Positions 39,995 to 48,895 of a DNA stretch of 49,200 nt are shown here, one piece after another. The DNA is from Oceanospirillales bacterium. Lineage in GTDB: Bacteria > Pseudomonadota > Gammaproteobacteria > Pseudomonadales > Endozoicomonadaceae. Each line of letters begins with the position of its first letter. Position 1 is the stretch's first letter. A program made the translations under genes and the position numbers. The stretch covers positions 1 through 49,200 of the forward strand of contig SIHQ01000019.1 of the NCBI GenBank assembly GCA_004762125.1, in the 5' to 3' direction. The notes under the pieces are model-generated. The model was not told the DNA's origin. It made no database searches and was given only the letters and a program-made list of their open reading frames with translations.

Positions 39995-40431
39995 TCAGAG
40001 CTGGCTTCGTCAAGGTTTTTACCTGACTGGTTTAATAATGTCTTGATGCTGCTTTCAGTAAGCCAGTATCTCGCTTTACAGTAAGAACCGTTGTCGGTTT
40101 TATCAGGCTTTTTCCCTGTCGCAACCTGAACTCTGGAACTGGCAATCAGAGCATTCCGACAGGATTTATTTTCACTGACTACCTAATGCATGAACAACGC
40201 CAGCGTTTTCACGGGAGGAAAACGCCTAACCCTAGCGTCGACATAGTGTGACCGGAAGGTCTCAAGGTTTTCTTGGGTCAGTATGGCAGAAAGGCTGTTT
40301 TCTTGTGTCTGGGCAAATTGCTTAAGTAGATCATCAGCAAGATGCTGATGATCTGAGCTAGACTCTGTCACGGCTTGCTCTTGAGATTTCAAAAGTCTAC
40401 GACTTTTATAGTCGTTTTTTCTCTTGAGCAA
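39995..40431 (-). pseudogene. IS4-family transposase N-terminal remnant
   Basis: The minus-strand frame from ATG 40431 reads like an IS4-type transposase N-terminus: LLKQFAQTQENSLSAIL, then RVRRFPPVKTLALFMH, a TAG replacing the usual Gln, then VVSENKSCRNALIASSRVQV and NGSYCKARYWLTES. It is cut at about 39995, next to the IS66 end at 39981, suggesting the IS66 element landed in or beside it. The DDE catalytic part is missing. Confidence 0.8.
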
Positions 40432-40512
40432 GCCTTTTCTATGACCGATTCAGGGGCTTAAGTCAGTGCCACTGCCTCATGAATAATGTAAATCCTAAAG
40501 AGTGCCTGATTA

Positions 40513-41733
40513 ATGCTGCGCTTTCTCTCACCTTTGCTAGGCCTGTCAATATTCGCTCTTGCCAGTGGATATCTGATGACATTAATTCCACTGCGAATCA
40601 ATGCCCTTCATGGTAGTGATCTGCTGGCGGGTTATATGGGAAGTATCTATTACATAGGTCTCTTGGCAGGCTCTTTTCGTTCAGAACACCTAGTTACTCT
40701 GTTTGGACATATCCGTTCATTTGCAGCCTTTATGGCCCTGCTTTGCGCTTCAGTACTCAGTCTTGCTATTTTTGATTCAACCGCAAGCTGGCTCTTGCTT
40801 CGATTTCTTAACGGCTTAGCAATAGCGGGGGTTTTTATCGTCGTAGAATCTTGGCTGCTATGTGAAAGTGACGAGAAAACCCGCGGCAAAATTCTATCAT
40901 TTTACATGGTCGCCTTGTATGGCGCTAACGCAATAGGACAACTATTCGTTGGCCTGATAGACAGCCTCAGTCTTATGCCTTTTATCGTAATTGGTACACT
41001 ACTGTCCTTGTCCATTCTTCCTCCCGCCATGAGTCGAATCCCTACACCAGAGCTTGAGTCGGTATCCAGCTTGAACTTCATTAAGCTATTTAAACTGACA
41101 CCTTCTGCGATAATCGGTTGTCTCACTGGTGGCATGATATTGGGTGCACTGTATAGCTTGCTACCAATTCACCTTCTCGAGGAAAGCGGTAGCGAACAGA
41201 GTGTTTCTATTCAATTAAGCATTACCATGCTAGGTGGCATGTTATTGCAATATCCGGTTGGCTGTTACTCTGACAAAATCGATCGACGAAAAGTACTTGT
41301 AGCTATCAGTACATTAGGTTGCATCTGCTGTCTTTTGTATATCTGGTTTGATCACGACAGCTGGATCAATATGATTTTGCTTTTTCTGATCGGAGGAACC
41401 ACATTTACTCTTTACCCTCTTGCCATCAGTCATGGCTGCGACCATTTACAGCCAGAGGATATTGTTGCTGGAACTCAAGGATTACTTCTGGCTTATAGTA
41501 CCGGTGCTTGTATAGGCCCTGTGTTAGCAGCCAGTTTTATAAAGTTCTCTGGCAGCGGCCTCATGTTATATTTTGCAGTGATATTAGCTATTGTCGCTTT
41601 GTTCTTTCTTATGAGGATACCCTTTCGTCCGGTCATTTATTCAAGCGACGAGCAATCTTTTGTGCCGGTTCCAAGAACTACGCCACTTGTAGCTCAAATT
41701 GACCCACGAAGTGAAACTGAAGAGAGCGATTAA
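40513..41733 (+). CDS. MFS transporter (YcaD-like)
   Basis: A 406-residue major facilitator protein with 12 predicted membrane helices, resembling the YcaD group of E. coli. Features include the first-helix region LSPLLGLSIFALASGYLMTLIPL, the motif A-like loop GCYSDKIDRRKVLVAIS between TM8 and TM9, and MLRFLNGLAIAGVFIVVESWLLCESDEKTRGKIL around TM4. The tail after residue 380 is hydrophilic and short. The substrate is unknown. The upstream ribosome binding site is weak (AAAGAG). It is surrounded by IS remnants. Confidence 0.85.
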   Translation: MLRFLSPLLGLSIFALASGYLMTLIPLRINALHGSDLLAGYMGSIYYIGLLAGSFRSEHLVTLFGHIRSFAAFMALLCASVLSLAIFDSTASWLLLRFLNGLAIAGVFIVVESWLLCESDEKTRGKILSFYMVALYGANAIGQLFVGLIDSLSLMPFIVIGTLLSLSILPPAMSRIPTPELESVSSLNFIKLFKLTPSAIIGCLTGGMILGALYSLLPIHLLEESGSEQSVSIQLSITMLGGMLLQYPVGCYSDKIDRRKVLVAISTLGCICCLLYIWFDHDSWINMILLFLIGGTTFTLYPLAISHGCDHLQPEDIVAGTQGLLLAYSTGACIGPVLAASFIKFSGSGLMLYFAVILAIVALFFLMRIPFRPVIYSSDEQSFVPVPRTTPLVAQIDPRSETEESD

Positions 41734-41859
41734 TCCAATTCACAAGTTAAGCATTGAGCTAGCACAAACTGCTCAATGCCTATCCATCATCAGGCTCACT
41801 CACTCTGGAATATTGAGCATTGGCAATCTATTGATGAGACTTGAATTTCGGTTAACTGC

Positions 41860-42294
41860 TCATTCAATATCAGCCAGCATGAATGTTTTCGATGGATCAA
41901 CCAGTATTTTTTCTCCCATACCTTCACGACCAAAGAGCATCAAATAGCTCATATCAGAACGATCAGTAAGTGTTATTTCAATCGACCAGGATTCAGCACC
42001 CAGCCGAAAGGTCGTCTTGATAACATAACGCTCTTCTGAGCCGCCATTGGATGATTTAATTCTTCTAACATCTTCTAGTTGCGAGGTGCATTCTATAACC
42101 TCATCAACATTATGAATATTAGGGTGAAGGTCGAATGTAACCCAAGGTTTGCCTGCCTTTTTGTACCTTGAAAGATTATCTACATGCAACGATGATGTTT
42201 TTGCACCCGTATCCACACGAATCTGTAGATTGTAGATACCTAAATCTGGCAGATCACAATTCTCAATATTACCAATAATAATTTTATTTTTCAT
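41860..42294 (-). CDS. RimK-linked retropepsin-like protease (Zn_protease family)
   Basis: A 144-residue protein of the family annotated as ATP-dependent zinc protease (PF05618-like), often encoded beside rimK. An aspartyl-protease-like motif VDTGAKTSSLHVDNL puts the candidate catalytic residue at Asp28. The C-terminal GREGMGEKILVDPSKTFML segment is typical. ATG 42294 (MKNKIIIG) is preferred; an upstream in-frame ATG 42327 and TTG 42336 add residues unlike the family start. It lies downstream of rimK and the aspartoacylase-like gene on the same strand, 501 bases away. Whether it is active as a protease is not established by sequence. Confidence 0.75.
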   Translation of the reverse strand: MKNKIIIGNIENCDLPDLGIYNLQIRVDTGAKTSSLHVDNLSRYKKAGKPWVTFDLHPNIHNVDEVIECTSQLEDVRRIKSSNGGSEERYVIKTTFRLGAESWSIEITLTDRSDMSYLMLFGREGMGEKILVDPSKTFMLADIE

Positions 42295-42795
42295 GGCGCT
42301 TGCTCTACGACTAATTAACCTTGTCATGCATTTCAAGCAGTGTAATCCTGACTACTTCCTGAAATACCATGAATTTAGAATAGGCTATGATGGATTTATC
42401 ATTGCTTGTACGAATGGCATGGAACAATGATATTTCTCTAATTATGCTTTTTACACCATTATCACTACTAATGATTGCGACTTGTTCCCTTGCACAATAA
42501 TAGAAAAAACGATAATACTGGCTGTAGTATTATTTGAAATTAACCACTGTATGCATAGGGTAACACCTAAAACTGCAAACGCAGAACCTAAAGGCCCAGA
42601 TTATTCAATTGGTCATCAGTCGCTACCAGAACAATGAAGGCGATCAGCGATCGCCTTCATTGTAGATAAAAAAACATTGATACATTCAATACAATTTTCT
42701 GTCACATTTCGTTTTTTTCTATAGTGTTTATAAATGTATTAATCGATGCTTTACCTAGCCAAAAAACAAGTAAAGCAGCGATAAACAACAAATCG
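42295..42795. other. 501-base gap with a large palindrome
   Basis: This AT-rich gap must contain the promoter of the retropepsin-like gene. It includes a perfect 15-bp inverted repeat at 42631-42663. I see no coding sequence in it. Confidence 0.5.
42631..42663. repeat. Perfect 15-bp inverted repeat
   Basis: Arm acaatgaaggcgatc at 42631-42645, loop agc, and its exact complement at 42649-42663. Neither strand has a T-run after the hairpin, so it is not a standard intrinsic terminator. It may be a protein binding site or an RNA structure ending the rimK message. Confidence 0.85.
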
Positions 42796-43842
42796 TCATG
42801 GCTCAGAATGACCTTCGACATGAGTAGGCTCATCCGGTATTAATGTTTCTTGCATTGCTTCAATATTTCCGGCGATTTCATCATCAGGCTCTGAGAAAAA
42901 GGCGATATGAAACATAGCATCACCTTCTTGCGCTAAAGGTATATTGTTTGTTCCAATAATAATGCCTGATTTATTAGCTTTGACTATGTCGATAATATCG
43001 CCATAAGGACTACCAATTTCTGCCAATGGTGTATTTTCTTCAACCTGATCACCTAAGTTTTTCAATATTTTCACAATGCCGCTGGAATTAGCTCGCACCC
43101 ATGTACTGGTATTCGCTACATACGGTGTTAATGCTTTACGGTGTAATTTCCGTTTAACAAGGCCCAAGTGCCCTAGAACATTAAGCACGCCTCTTATGCC
43201 TGCACGAATAGACAGCTCATCAAACCGTAATGCCTCTCCAGCTTCATAAAGGAGCACACGGGTGTTCGACTCCACGGAGGCTTGCCGCAATGAGCCGTCC
43301 CTTAGTGTTGCATTCAACAACACAGGTACATCGAACACCTCAGCGAGCTCACGTGTTTCTGGATCTTCCAAATTTGCACGCACCTGAGGAAGGTTAGAGC
43401 GATGAATAGCACCGGTATGAAGATCGATACCATAATCGCAATTCTTAACAATTTCATCCAAAAACTTTTGTGCTACACGTCCGGCTAGCGAACCTTTTGA
43501 TGACCCCGGAAAACTTCGATTGAGGTCTCGACGATCTGGCGTATAGCGACTCTGACTGAGGACCCCGTATACATTTACCATAGGCACCATAATTAAAGTG
43601 CCATTGATAACCTTCAGCGATTTAAGTTGAATTAGCCGGCGAATAATTTCAATACCATTGAGCTCGTCGCCATGCACTGCAGCTGAAACAAAGACTATAG
43701 ATCCTGCTTTTTTTCCACGCTCTATATAGACGGGAATACGCACATCAGTATCGGTATACAACTTAGCAACCGACATTTCTATGCGTTTCTTTTCCCCGGC
43801 CTTGATCGTTGTACCGTCGATTACAAGGTCGTCGTTGTTCAT
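42796..43842 (-). CDS. Succinylglutamate desuccinylase/aspartoacylase-family protein
   Basis: A 348-residue M14-like zinc hydrolase of the AstE/AspA family. Zinc ligand candidates are His57 and Glu60 (AAVHGDELNG) and His142 (GIDLHTGA). The substrate arginines are in RYTPDRRDLNRSFPG. A C-terminal biotinyl-lipoyl-like beta domain follows (TSTWVRANSSGIVKILKNLG). This group is regularly found beside rimK. It may remove an acyl or glutamyl group, but the substrate is unproven. The gene starts nine bases after rimK ends, so the two are one operon. Confidence 0.85.
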   Translation of the reverse strand: MNNDDLVIDGTTIKAGEKKRIEMSVAKLYTDTDVRIPVYIERGKKAGSIVFVSAAVHGDELNGIEIIRRLIQLKSLKVINGTLIMVPMVNVYGVLSQSRYTPDRRDLNRSFPGSSKGSLAGRVAQKFLDEIVKNCDYGIDLHTGAIHRSNLPQVRANLEDPETRELAEVFDVPVLLNATLRDGSLRQASVESNTRVLLYEAGEALRFDELSIRAGIRGVLNVLGHLGLVKRKLHRKALTPYVANTSTWVRANSSGIVKILKNLGDQVEENTPLAEIGSPYGDIIDIVKANKSGIIIGTNNIPLAQEGDAMFHIAFFSEPDDEIAGNIEAMQETLIPDEPTHVEGHSEP

Positions 43843-43851
43843 TGTATTGTC

Positions 43852-44757
43852 TCAGCCTTTACCCTTAGTGCGGGTTTTATGTGGCTTTGCATTGGTTTCA
43901 ATAAAATCATAAATAAGACCAGCAACATCTTTCTTTGTCGCCACCTCTATCCCTTCAAGTCCAGGAGAGGAATTAACTTCCATTACCACTGGCCCAGTAT
44001 TGGACTGTAGGATGTCGACACCGCAAACATTGAGACCCATCGCTTTAGCTGCATTTATAGCTGTGGCACGCTCCTCTTTACTGAGTTGTACTAGAGTGGC
44101 GGTACCACCACGATGCAGGTTTGAACGGAACTCGCCCTCGGCGCCTTGCCGCTTCATGGCAGCAACCACTTTGTTTCCAACAACAAAACAACGAACATCG
44201 GCGCCACCCGCTTCTTTAATAAATTCTTGCACTAGGATGTTGGCTTTAAGCCCCATAAAGGCTTCGATAATCGCTTCGGCTGATTTAGTGGTTTCAGCCA
44301 AAACTACGCCAATACCTTGGGTGCCTTCCAATAGTTTAATAACTAGAGGGGCACCACCCACATTTTTTATAAGATCAGGAATATCGTCGGGTTTGCTAGC
44401 AAAGCCAGTACGGGGAAGACCTACATCCTTACGTGACAATAACTGCAGCGAACGTAATTTATCTCGTGATCGGCTAATCGCAACAGATTCATTCACACAA
44501 AAAGTGCCCATCATTTCAAACTGCCGTACAACTGCTGTGCCATAGAAGGTAATAGATGCGCCTATGCGCGGAATAACTGCATCATAATATGGCAATTGCT
44601 CGCCACGATAGCGAACAGCAGGTCGACTACGAGTTACATCCATATAGCAATGAAGTGTATCGATAATATCGACATCATGCCCTCGGGCTTCGCCGGCTTC
44701 TTTTAAACGACGAGTTGAGTACAGTTTTTCGTTTCTCGAAAGAATGGCAATTTTCAT
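43852..44757 (-). CDS. rimK: Ribosomal protein S6--L-glutamate ligase RimK
   Basis: A 301-residue ATP-grasp ligase that adds glutamates to the C-terminus of S6. The N-terminal [21 protein letters not shown] and the ATP-binding [16 protein letters not shown] are typical. The metal-binding C-terminal motif [15 protein letters not shown] and length (E. coli RimK 300) agree. ATG 44757 is preferred over 44778, because the family starts MKIAILSR. Upstream is an IS3 remnant, leaving a 168-base gap for the promoter. Confidence 0.93.
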   Translation of the reverse strand: MKIAILSRNEKLYSTRRLKEAGEARGHDVDIIDTLHCYMDVTRSRPAVRYRGEQLPYYDAVIPRIGASITFYGTAVVRQFEMMGTFCVNESVAISRSRDKLRSLQLLSRKDVGLPRTGFASKPDDIPDLIKNVGGAPLVIKLLEGTQGIGVVLAETTKSAEAIIEAFMGLKANILVQEFIKEAGGADVRCFVVGNKVVAAMKRQGAEGEFRSNLHRGGTATLVQLSKEERATAINAAKAMGLNVCGVDILQSNTGPVVMEVNSSPGLEGIEVATKKDVAGLIYDFIETNAKPHKTRTKGKG

Positions 44758-44925
44758 AAAGTATCGTCCGCAAAGCATTGCAGCTAGGGTTCATCGTATT
44801 ATCTCTGAGGCATCTCGACATGAATAATACTGATCTACTATCAATATTTATTGAGCATAATTCATTACATTTTTGATAAATATTGATGTCATCTTAGCCT
44901 AAATATCACTTTTGATGTGGCAAAA

Positions 44926-45131
44926 GCTTTCCGGACACTTTTTTACGCGGGCCCGAAAAGTTTCTGTTCATACTTGAACGGTGCTAGATAGCCATTGGTT
45001 GAGTGTTTTCTCTGACGATTATAAAACACTTCAATATACTCAAATATTGCCTGCTGAGCCTCTTCTCGAGTCTGGAACTCCTCATGATGAATAAGCTCTG
45101 TTTTCAGCGTATGAAAAAAAACTGGCTCCAC
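44926..45131 (-). pseudogene. IS3-family transposase C-terminal remnant with terminal repeat
   Basis: The frame 44943-45131 gives the last 62 residues of an IS3-family OrfB: FFHTLKTELIHHEEFQTREEA, then IFEYIEVFYNRQRKHSTNGYLAPFKYE. The rest of the integrase domain is missing. Beyond the stop, minus-strand AAGTGTCCGGAAAGC at 44926-44940 looks like an IS3-type terminal repeat. The 5' side is joined to an ISL3 remnant. Confidence 0.8.
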
Positions 45132-45181
45132 CTTTGCTTCAGTGGGTGCTTTTCAGCGATTAACACTACTGGGATACCGAT

Positions 45182-45600
45182 CTAAAGGTGAAAGTAGATC
45201 GCTGTCTTGTATCGTTCCCGGCTTCTATATCCACAAGCACGATTTTTCAGACGCTGTATCTTCCTGTTGACGCCTTCTGTTCGCCCATTGTTGGCGTCGA
45301 GAACTATCGCATTCACTATACCCCACAAATGCTCCTTAACCGTTCTGGCAACTTTCTTGATTGGCTCAAGACGACAGCGTTGAGCACAGCTCAGCCAGCA
45401 CTCTCAGGCTTTGATAGCCCAAGCTCTGGATTTGTAATCCCATAACGACATGGCTAATCCCCTGATGGCCCAGGCACGTGCCGTTTTCTGTGTCGAGTTT
45501 CTCAGTGGTTCAAAGTTGTCCTACTTTTCCTCAGCCATACTTTCAAGGTTCGTCAGCCAAACAAAACGGGGTCCCTTGAGAAGCTCTACACCCAAGTCAA
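45182..45600 (-). pseudogene. ISL3-family transposase C-terminal remnant
   Basis: Minus-strand reading gives ISL3 signatures: GPRFVWLTNLESMAEEK, a stop, then NFEPLRNSTQKTARAWAIRG, LWDYKSRAWAIKA (then a stop or frame slip), CRLEPIKKVARTVKEHLW, GIVNAIVLDANNGRTEGVNR, and ERYKTAIYFHL ending in TAG 45182-45184. The N-terminal half is missing, and the fragment abuts the IS630 remnant at about 45600. Internal stops make it non-functional. Confidence 0.8.
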
Positions 45601-45601
45601 A

Positions 45602-46485
45602 TCAAGATGCGGGTTTTATCCTCTCAAAATTGTCGTTAATTCTATTGATTAACGACGCTCCAATATCGAGCAAAGTGACATCAAGAAAGTGATTTATTTT
45701 TCACCGAAACGCCTTTGCATCAGCAAAGTATTCGTTATTCCGAGCATGTTCATTCATCACTTTCCACAATCGCTCAATGGGATTCAGGTTAGAGCTGTAC
45801 GGCGGAAGATAATGAAGCTCTATCCCCAGCTCTTTTGCCGCATCTACTGCCTCCTTTTTTCGATGATAACCTGCACCATCAAGCACCATATGGATGATTT
45901 CCATGGAGGCATAAGAACGACGCACTTTTTTGAAAAACTGGATAATGGCGTCACCACCTACTGTTTTGTATTGGTCAAAAACAATGGAAGACAAGTTGCC
46001 CAGTTCAATAGCGCCCACAATGTTCATTCGAGTGCGACTTCCTGTCGTATTAATAACTTTATCAATGCCTTTTCGAATCCATCCCGAGGTTATTTTTGTT
46101 GCTTGTGCAGGATGAACCGCATCCATGAAAAGAACTAACTGATCCTTTGGTAAGGAGGCTTTCAAGGCTTCATAGTATTCTCCATAAAGTCATCCTGCTT
46201 ATCAGCGTTGGCTTTATGGGGAACACCCTTCGGCTTTTTGTACGAGAAGCTTTGTTGGTGCAACCATTTGATCAGCCCGGATATCGTGTATTCAATGCTC
46301 CAACGTTCAGAGATATAGGTGACGATCTGATTAGCATGAGCGTAAGTATGCCCAGAGATATACTCGACCAACTGATGAGTTTGCTCGTCACTCAAATGAC
46401 TTTCGCTACCACCATTTTCAGGTTTCAGTTTTTCCCTTGTCAGACAGTCTTTCAAGTGACGACTGATGGTATATTCGTTAAAACG
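45602..46485 (-). pseudogene. IS630-family transposase, frameshifted and truncated
   Basis: The N-terminal winged-helix part (upstream frame ending 46162) reads YTISRHLKDCL, EKLKPENGGSESHLSDEQTH and KWLHQQSFSYKKPKG. The DDE part (46165-45701) reads FMDAVHPAQATKITSGWIRK, TTGSRTRMNIVGAI, VLDGAGYHRKKEAV and LPPYSSNLNPIERLWKVMN, so all the catalytic segments survive. The two are out of frame near 46163, with no A-run to suggest programmed slippage. A TGA follows KAFR, after which the C-terminus continues (SLINRINDNFERIKP) to a TGA at 45602-45604. The 5' end is replaced by an IS6 remnant. Confidence 0.85.
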
Positions 46486-46765
46486 GGGCAGCCAAAGATC
46501 GAAATTCGGCAGATAAAATACTCGAATAACCTGGTAGAACAAGACTACCGAGGGGTCAAAAGAAGGACAAAAACCATGTTGAGATTCCAGAGTTTCAAAA
46601 CTGCCCGGAGAGCTCTGAAAAGTGTGGAGTTATGTCATAGCATCTGTAAAGGCCAGTACGATAAAGCTCAATCTGCCAATGACTGGGAATACTTTTATTC
46701 CCTCGCAGCCTAATTGTACTTGGAGGATAGGTCTCTGTGATCTATCGGAAACTTTGCAACAGAAC
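46485..46765 (+). pseudogene. IS6-family transposase C-terminal remnant with right end
   Basis: The plus-strand frame ending at TAA 46711-46713 reads EIRQIKYSNNLVEQDYRG, RTKTMLRFQSFKTARRALK and ELCHSICKGQ, the C-terminus of an IS6-type transposase. The sequence at 46747-46765 (ggaaactttgcaacagaac) matches an IS6 terminal inverted repeat. The N-terminal two thirds are missing, and the junction with the IS630 remnant is at about 46485. Confidence 0.8.
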
Positions 46766-46894
46766 TGCTGATACACAATGCTCACTGGGTGTCTTTGAAG
46801 GGTGAATCCATGAGAAAAAAACAGTCAAAACTGGCAAAGCCAGCACCCGAGTCCTAAGCTACTACCCGATGCGTCGCTGCGCTCCGAAGAGGGG

Positions 46895-46960
46895 AGGCCA
46901 AATGCACCGGAACAGGTGGCCGGATGTTACCGGAATGAGTGGCCAGATGCTCCGAAATAG
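46895..46960 (+). repeat. Three 21-23-base repeats, probable IS21-type end
   Basis: Three imperfect units (46895-46916, 46917-46939, 46940-46960) share the form xGGCCxxATGxxxCCGxAA. IS21-family elements have multiple terminal repeats of this kind near each end. No istA or istB gene is recognisable nearby, so this would be an orphan end. Confidence 0.5.
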
Positions 46961-47030
46961 CCAACAGATCTAAAGCTGATTAAATCTTGTGGAAAGATAC
47001 AAAAATATAACCTTGAAAAGAGACTATCTA

Positions 47031-47666
47031 ATGAAACTGATTTCAATTTATAGTTTGGTGATATTGTGCACAACAAACCTTTTTGCCCATACAAACGAAA
47101 GTCCCATTAATATTTGCAAGGAACTGCCCGGCGATGAGTCCCTTCATCTCTGTGTATCTGAGAAGACTAAAAACGAAATCATTAATGATTCGCTCGTATG
47201 GAGAGGTCTGAAATGGGCAGGACAATTAGGTAATGGTGCTGAAGCCGTAATTCGCATTGTCAAAACAAGTCAAAAAGCAATGTCATTAATGACTTATTGT
47301 ATTGATATAGATACGAACTGGCTAAAGGAAACTCTTTTATATAATGGTATCGAAGTATGTGACCACGCAGCTGAAGCATTCGATCTGCCTATCAGACAAT
47401 TCATACGAGATGAAATTGCTATCGTTTCCAGTTATTTTGCTGAGGTATTTTATCACGGTACGAATATATTAAGATTCGCTTACTTGGCTTACGCTTGGCG
47501 AACGGATGTTATGGAAGTCAAACACGAAGCTGGACAATCTACTAAGCAAACAGCTATGAATACTTTTGCGTTATTAGTTACTACGTATAACATTCTCTCA
47601 TTACTTAGCCAGACTGTGTCTAATGAGGAAGTAACAAATTCAATCGACACCAACCCAGAACTTTAG
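47031..47666 (+). CDS. Predicted exported protein of unknown function
   Basis: I recognise no family for this 211-residue protein. A signal peptide is likely (residues 1-19, MKLISIYSLVILCTTNLFA). The mature part has cysteines near residues 30, 42, 91 and 113 and several amphipathic helices. A hydrophobic stretch near residues 145-155 (NILRFAYLAYAW) and another near 177-192 (FALLVTTYNILSLLSQ) may be membrane helices. ATG 47031 is chosen for its signal peptide and the upstream AAAAGAG. An earlier in-frame start at 46989 would add 14 residues before the signal. It is AT-rich and isolated between IS debris and the convergent antiporter gene. Confidence 0.6.
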   Translation: MKLISIYSLVILCTTNLFAHTNESPINICKELPGDESLHLCVSEKTKNEIINDSLVWRGLKWAGQLGNGAEAVIRIVKTSQKAMSLMTYCIDIDTNWLKETLLYNGIEVCDHAAEAFDLPIRQFIRDEIAIVSSYFAEVFYHGTNILRFAYLAYAWRTDVMEVKHEAGQSTKQTAMNTFALLVTTYNILSLLSQTVSNEEVTNSIDTNPEL

Positions 47667-47728
47667 GAGCCTCCCCATCTTGAATTTACTCAAATTGATA
47701 CTAGCCCCTATAAATCTTACATCTGATA

Positions 47729-48895
47729 TTAGTTTGCGCGAGCTTCTCTATAAGTCCAGATGCGAACTATGCCTATATATAAAGGGCTAACAGCCAATGA
47801 CAATGCAATCGTAGATATCGTCATTTGATAGGAAAAATCGTTGATGATACCTGCTGTTAGCGCAATTGAAGCCAAAACAAAACCAAACTCACCTGTTTGA
47901 GATAATACTGCACCGCCGTATAAACTATCTCGCCATGATGTTCTGAACGCTCTGAGTATAACCATACTAATCAAAGTGTTTACGACGATTGCAATACAAA
48001 CCAGACCACCAATGGCCAGTAAATTATTTCTTAAGAAGTCCAAGTCCATTAACATACCAATAGACAGAAAGAAAAAAGCAATCAATAGTACCTTCAGAGA
48101 TTCCAGATTGTGCTGAACCCATCCCGTCTCTTTTGCTGAACCTACAACCAGACCGGCTACGAATGCCCCCAAAGCTGTGGATAGATGCGACACACCTGTA
48201 AGCAAAGCTAAACTAAAACAGATCAGAAGAGCTGTGAACAGCTGCATTTCCTGATCTTTTTTGAACTCCTGTAAAAACCGTAAATGAATGGTTTCTTTAA
48301 CCGTCACCCAGACAGCCAATGTTGTAATAAAAACACCACAGCCAATCTGTGCCAGATAAATGTTTGAAGAGCCTGATTGATCACCAAAGCGCCCTAAAAT
48401 AATCATCATTGGAACAATGGCTAGATCCTGTACCAGCAAAATCCCAAGTATTCTCTGTCCCATAGGGCTTGATAACTCACCCCACTCTTGAAGCAGCTTA
48501 ATAACTACAGCTGTACTACTAATGGTTAACACAAACGCTATCAACAGAACTCTTTCGATATTCCATTCCAAAAATACTCCCAACAACCAAACCAAGCCTA
48601 AAGTCAAAGCGATCTGCATCAATGTTCCGATCACAATCACTTTCCATATGCTCACCCAGTTTCGAGGAGATACTTCCATACCGGTAAAAAACAGCAACAG
48701 AACAACACCCATACTGCCAAATTGAGCGACAGCGTCTTGATTTCCAACCACAGCAAAACCAAAAGGCCCAAGAACAACACCTGCCAATAGATAAGCAATA
48801 ACAGAAGGCTGATGAAGTCGTTTAAGAATCCAACCTATAAGGACGACAGTAAAAGCAATAGCCACCAATACTGGTGTAATGGGGTCAAGATGCAT
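47729..48895 (-). CDS. CPA2-family monovalent cation:proton antiporter (KefB-type membrane domain)
   Basis: A 388-residue membrane protein with about 12 hydrophobic helices. The CPA2 signatures are HQPSVIAYLLAGVVLGPFGF, LLLFFTGMEVSPRNW, LTISSTAVVIKLLQEWGEL and LLVQDLAIVPMMIILG. It stops right after the transporter domain and lacks the RCK/TrkA-N domain of KefB and KefC. It likely exchanges K+ or Na+ for protons. The start overlaps the stop region of the upstream gene by 11 bases, so the two are translationally coupled. Confidence 0.87.
   Translation of the reverse strand: MHLDPITPVLVAIAFTVVLIGWILKRLHQPSVIAYLLAGVVLGPFGFAVVGNQDAVAQFGSMGVVLLLFFTGMEVSPRNWVSIWKVIVIGTLMQIALTLGLVWLLGVFLEWNIERVLLIAFVLTISSTAVVIKLLQEWGELSSPMGQRILGILLVQDLAIVPMMIILGRFGDQSGSSNIYLAQIGCGVFITTLAVWVTVKETIHLRFLQEFKKDQEMQLFTALLICFSLALLTGVSHLSTALGAFVAGLVVGSAKETGWVQHNLESLKVLLIAFFFLSIGMLMDLDFLRNNLLAIGGLVCIAIVVNTLISMVILRAFRTSWRDSLYGGAVLSQTGEFGFVLASIALTAGIINDFSYQMTISTIALSLAVSPLYIGIVRIWTYREARAN

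Noticed and set aside
41751-41779. Nine-bp hairpin (gcattgagc / gctcaatgc) after the MFS gene as terminator
   Set aside because: No T-run follows on either strand, and related short sequences recur to 41820 and beyond. Too weak to call.
42631-42663. Intrinsic terminator for the rimK operon
   Set aside because: The palindrome is perfect, but neither strand has a T-run after it.
45188-45692. Two plus-strand frames read as small proteins
   Set aside because: Their opposite strand gives clear ISL3 transposase sequence, so they are shadows of that remnant.
46155-46170. Programmed frameshift in the IS630 transposase
   Set aside because: The overlap has no slippery A-run, and other stops in the same gene show decay, so an ordinary indel is more likely.
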